Source: JAGQPD01 sp020426865 | GTDB taxonomy: Bacteria; Planctomycetota; Planctomycetia; Pirellulales; Pirellulaceae | Length of the DNA: 64,000 bases | Direction of reading: 5' to 3' | Assembly (NCBI GenBank): GCA_041399065.1 | Contig: JAWKTN010000003.1 | Location: 248,001-312,000 of the forward strand | Part shown: piece by piece, positions 61,290 to 64,000 of the stretch | Position numbering within the stretch: position 1 is the first letter of the stretch | Layout of the letters: every line of letters begins with the position of its first letter | Notes under the pieces: generated by a model | What the model was told of the DNA's origin: nothing | The model's input: only the letters and a program-made list of their open reading frames with translations | The model's database searches: none | Program-made: the position numbers and the translations under genes

Positions 61290-61546
61290 GTATTTGGACG
61301 GTGGTTGTCTTTTTCGCAGCCGTGCCTGCGGGGGCGAACGGCGAATTGGGCGAGCGAGAAATGGTATCCTCGCCGAATGCACGGCCTTCAATGAAGTTGG
61401 CAGCCGCAACCCATTGTATCATCACCAGTGGAATGGTGGCCATACGGGGCGCTCGACCAGCTGGAAGAATACCCTTGGGCGTGAAAGCGGTACCTTTGGC
61501 GGCATATTATGGCGAATTCACATCGGGCGGCTGGTATCTGTCGGAA

Positions 61547-62680
61547 TCAGGAGCCGCTGTTCCAGCAGTGAAGTTCGTATTGCTGACGGCAAAAGCGGTC
61601 GGTCATTCCGGCCACGTAGTCAGCAACGGCCCGCCGTAGCCCCACGACGGCGATTCGTTTGGCGAAACGCAAGGGAAGGAGATGCGGTTGCTGGACAAAA
61701 TGGTCGAATAGTTCCCGTAATTGATCTTGGCCCTGCCGGCGCATCTTGAGCAATTGCTCGTGACGATAGACATGCTGGTAGAGGTACCTTTCCAACTGAC
61801 ACTTTTGTTCACTCAGTTCGGGGGTCATTCCCAGTTGGAATTGTGCAGCCACGACGTCACGGTGGTTCTGCCAGGGGCTGTCCTTGAGGATCGGGCCGGA
61901 ATAGGCGACGACCGCACTCACTTGCATATCAATCAGTTGATGAACCAAAGTGGCGCGTAATGTCTCTGCCGAAAGATTGGTGAACCGCGATTGCACGACG
62001 CTAAGCGCCTCTCCCGCCAACGGGACCCGACTCAATTGTCCCACGTTGATAATCCCCAATTTAACGGCATCGTCGATGTCGTGGGCGTTGTAAGTGATGC
62101 TATCGGCGACATCGACTGTTTGTGTCTCCAGCAACGGAACTGAGCGACTGGCGATCTTGTTTGCCCGTGCACGTTGTCCTGCCAACGTTTCGGCAGTCAA
62201 GTTGAGGCCAGGAAAGTCGGGATATCGCTCTTCAAGTTCTTCGACGACAGTAAGTGCATATTGGTTGTGTGAGAAACCTCCTTCATCTTTCAGGCAATCG
62301 TGCAAAGCATCTTCGCCGGCGTGACCAAAGGGTGGGTGGCCGATGTCGTGTAGCAACGCCATGGCTTCGATCAAATCTTCATTCAATCGTAGCGCACGGG
62401 CCAATGTCCGCGCAACGGAACTGACCTCCATGGTGTGTGTCAGTCGAGTTCGATGGTAATCGCCCCGGTCACCGGTAAACACCTGCATCTTACCGCTCAG
62501 TCGCCGAAAGGCGGAGCTATGCAAGACACGGTCGCGGTCACGTTGGAAGGGGCCCCGATAGGCATGATCGCTCTCGGGATGCGTTCTTCCCGTCGATTCG
62601 ACACTGAACATGGCATACGGCGCAAGCAGGACCGCCTCGCGTTCGGCGAAAGACTGCAACCATGGTTTTGTCGAAGACAT
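61547..62680 (-). CDS. dgt: dGTPase-like HD domain hydrolase
   Basis: An HD-domain phosphohydrolase of the deoxyguanosinetriphosphate triphosphohydrolase family, which releases triphosphate from dNTPs. The metal-binding motifs are TRLTHTMEVSSVARTLAR and LLHDIGHPPFGHAGEDALHD, with DVADSITYNAHDIDDAVK as the third site. The N-terminus (RGPFQRDRDRVLHSSAFRRL) matches the family. ATG at 62680 or GTG at 62686 can start it. Neither has a normal ribosome site, because the region just upstream is filled by a 13-bp tandem repeat. Length about 377 is normal. Confidence 0.9.
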   Translation of the reverse strand: MSSTKPWLQSFAEREAVLLAPYAMFSVESTGRTHPESDHAYRGPFQRDRDRVLHSSAFRRLSGKMQVFTGDRGDYHRTRLTHTMEVSSVARTLARALRLNEDLIEAMALLHDIGHPPFGHAGEDALHDCLKDEGGFSHNQYALTVVEELEERYPDFPGLNLTAETLAGQRARANKIASRSVPLLETQTVDVADSITYNAHDIDDAVKLGIINVGQLSRVPLAGEALSVVQSRFTNLSAETLRATLVHQLIDMQVSAVVAYSGPILKDSPWQNHRDVVAAQFQLGMTPELSEQKCQLERYLYQHVYRHEQLLKMRRQGQDQLRELFDHFVQQPHLLPLRFAKRIAVVGLRRAVADYVAGMTDRFCRQQYELHCWNSGS

Positions 62681-62683
62681 GTT

Positions 62684-62740
62684 CACTGCACGACTTCACT
62701 GCACGACTTCACTGCACGACTTCACTGCACGACTTCACTG
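62684..62740. repeat. Four tandem 13-bp repeats at the dgt start
   Basis: The unit cactgcacgactt is repeated four times in exact tandem at 62684-62735, followed by a partial cactg. It lies directly upstream of the ATG of the dgt-like gene (and overlaps its alternative GTG), where a ribosome site would be expected. Confidence 0.92.
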
Positions 62741-62909
62741 GACAACGTGCCGGAGGTGGTTGTTGGGCAGTAGCGAAAATTGACGTCGCAGCCCATTATA
62801 GCGGAATTCTAGCTGGATTCCGCGGGGGGTAACGCGGTGACTTGTGTCGTGCCATGGCGTCTGTTACCCTGACAAGTTTGACACGATACAAAAATTGCGT
62901 GTGGAGCGC

Positions 62910-64000
62910 ATGTCTGCGGAACCCTTACCATTTGGCGAACAGGCCAACGGCCACATCCGCGTTCGCGGCGCGCGGGTGAACAACTTGCGCGATGTCAGCA
63001 TCGACATCCCACGAAATCAACTGGTGGTAGTGACAGGACCGAGTGGCTCGGGGAAGAGTTCCTTGGCGTTTGACACGTTGTACGCCGAGGGGCAGCGACA
63101 GTACATCGAGAGCCTATCGGTCTATGCTCGGCAATTTCTCGACCAGATGCAGCGTCCGGACGTGGATTGGATCGACGGTCTGCAGCCCACACTGTGTATT
63201 GACCAGCGGCCCGGCAATCAGAATCCGCGCAGTACCGTCGCAACGGTCACGGAGGTGTACGACTACCTTCGGCTGCTGATGGCACGCTTGGGTGTTCCAC
63301 ACTGTTTTCAATGTGGCCGCCCCATCTCGCAGCAGTCGATGGAGGCGATCCAAGCCCGGTTGTTGCGGATGGAACCGCAGACCAAGGTGATGATCCTGGC
63401 ACCGATGGTTCGCGGCCGCAAAGGGACACATAAGGACGTTCTCGCGCGCATCCGCAAGGCAGGCCTCCTGCGTGTACGAGTCAACGGTGTCGTGTCCGAA
63501 TTGAATGATGTCCCAGATCTGGCACCTCAAAAAGTGCACCACATCGATGCCGTGGTCGATCGGATCATCATCAAGGAGGGGATCGAGGCGAGGTTGGCGG
63601 AATCAGTACGCCTGGCGGTCCATCATGGCGAAGGATTGATGTCGATCTGTTACTTTGACGAGCACTACCGCGATGCGAGCAAGAACGGCGACGGGCCGAC
63701 GCCACGATGGCGTGATGAGTGGTACAGTACGCAACTGGCCTGTCCCGATTGCAACATCAGCTACGAAGAAATTGAACCTCGTACATTTAGCTTCAACAGT
63801 CCTTACGGGGCGTGTCCCGTCTGCGAGGGTCTCGGGGTCCGAGAGGAGTTCGATCCCGACTTGATCGTTCCCGATCCGGAAAAGCTTATTCGCGACGACG
63901 CCATCGCTCCTTGGAAAGGGGCGCCAGCCAGTGTGCTGAAGAAAAACTTCGGCGTTCTGCAGGAATTCCTCGATCACCACAAGTTGTCTGCCGATGTCTC
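62910..64000 (+). CDS. uvrA: Excinuclease ABC subunit UvrA (N-terminal part, partial at the right edge)
   Basis: UvrA is the damage-recognition ATPase of nucleotide excision repair. The visible 363 residues have the first Walker A (GPSGSGKSSLAFDTLYAEG, with GPSG where GLSG is usual), QRQYIESLSVYARQFLDQM, the zinc site start (CFQCGRPI), and RTFSFNSPYGACPVCEGLG. The frame is open to the right edge. GGAG lies three bases before the ATG at 62910, a close spacing. The remainder including the second ATPase half is outside the window. Confidence 0.92.
   Translation, partial: MSAEPLPFGEQANGHIRVRGARVNNLRDVSIDIPRNQLVVVTGPSGSGKSSLAFDTLYAEGQRQYIESLSVYARQFLDQMQRPDVDWIDGLQPTLCIDQRPGNQNPRSTVATVTEVYDYLRLLMARLGVPHCFQCGRPISQQSMEAIQARLLRMEPQTKVMILAPMVRGRKGTHKDVLARIRKAGLLRVRVNGVVSELNDVPDLAPQKVHHIDAVVDRIIIKEGIEARLAESVRLAVHHGEGLMSICYFDEHYRDASKNGDGPTPRWRDEWYSTQLACPDCNISYEEIEPRTFSFNSPYGACPVCEGLGVREEFDPDLIVPDPEKLIRDDAIAPWKGAPASVLKKNFGVLQEFLDHHKLSADV

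Overview
The window looks like a chromosome segment of a planctomycete, probably of the Pirellulales (Rhodopirellula/Blastopirellula type). This rests on family content: a DUF1501/DUF1549-DUF1553 pair with a WD40 gene, a DUF1559 pseudopilin-like protein with an H-X9-DG tail, a formylglycine-type sulfatase, PEP-CTERM proteins with dockerin-like repeats, an unusual sigma factor with extra helix-turn-helix domains, and an EF-G of the divergent type reported from planctomycetes and spirochaetes. No phage, transposase or CRISPR array was seen, so this is mostly stable core genome.

Layout. 1-7.1 kb: end of a membrane protein, then on the minus strand WD40, DUF1501, DUF1549/DUF1553 and a DUF255 thioredoxin-like protein. 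7.1-10.6 kb (minus): a compact pterin cluster of a pteridine-reductase-like SDR, folB, a FolK-PTPS fusion and queE, with an FHA protein upstream. 11.0-15.7 kb (plus): tRNA-Gly, trigger factor, two clpP genes and a lipoprotein. 15.9-28.4 kb: a large two-hydrolase secreted protein, gapA (minus), a methyltransferase, two PEP-CTERM proteins, a lipoprotein, a DUF1559 protein, a sulfatase, a tandem-PilZ protein and the remains of a second sulfatase.

28.4-46.5 kb (minus) is one long block of translation and transcription genes. In transcription order it reads tRNA-Thr, tRNA-Tyr, tRNA-Gly, tRNA-Thr, tuf, tRNA-Trp, secE, nusG, rplK, rplA, rplJ, rplL, rpoB, rpoC, rpsL, rpsG, fusA. This joins the ancestral beta and str operons. 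The fusA gene carries an apparent one-base deletion. Upstream of the block lies the divergent sigma factor gene (also minus strand).

49.2-64 kb: a secreted hypothetical, rpmA, two secreted hypotheticals, an oversized membrane pyrophosphatase, rsfS, argS with a coiled-coil insertion, a solitary DNA methyltransferase, a PIN-TRAM membrane protein, a dGTPase-like HD hydrolase and the start of uvrA, which runs off the right edge.

The least expected features are the FolK-PTPS fusion that has lost the Asp-His pair of the PTPS triad, large insertions in otherwise conserved enzymes (pyrophosphatase, ArgRS, DUF1553), the fusA frameshift, a sulfatase reduced to its two ends, a 50-bp-arm inverted repeat beside a PEP-CTERM gene with an abnormal tail, and short tandem repeats in several upstream regions. 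I saw no complete new multi-gene system. The pterin cluster is the closest candidate.
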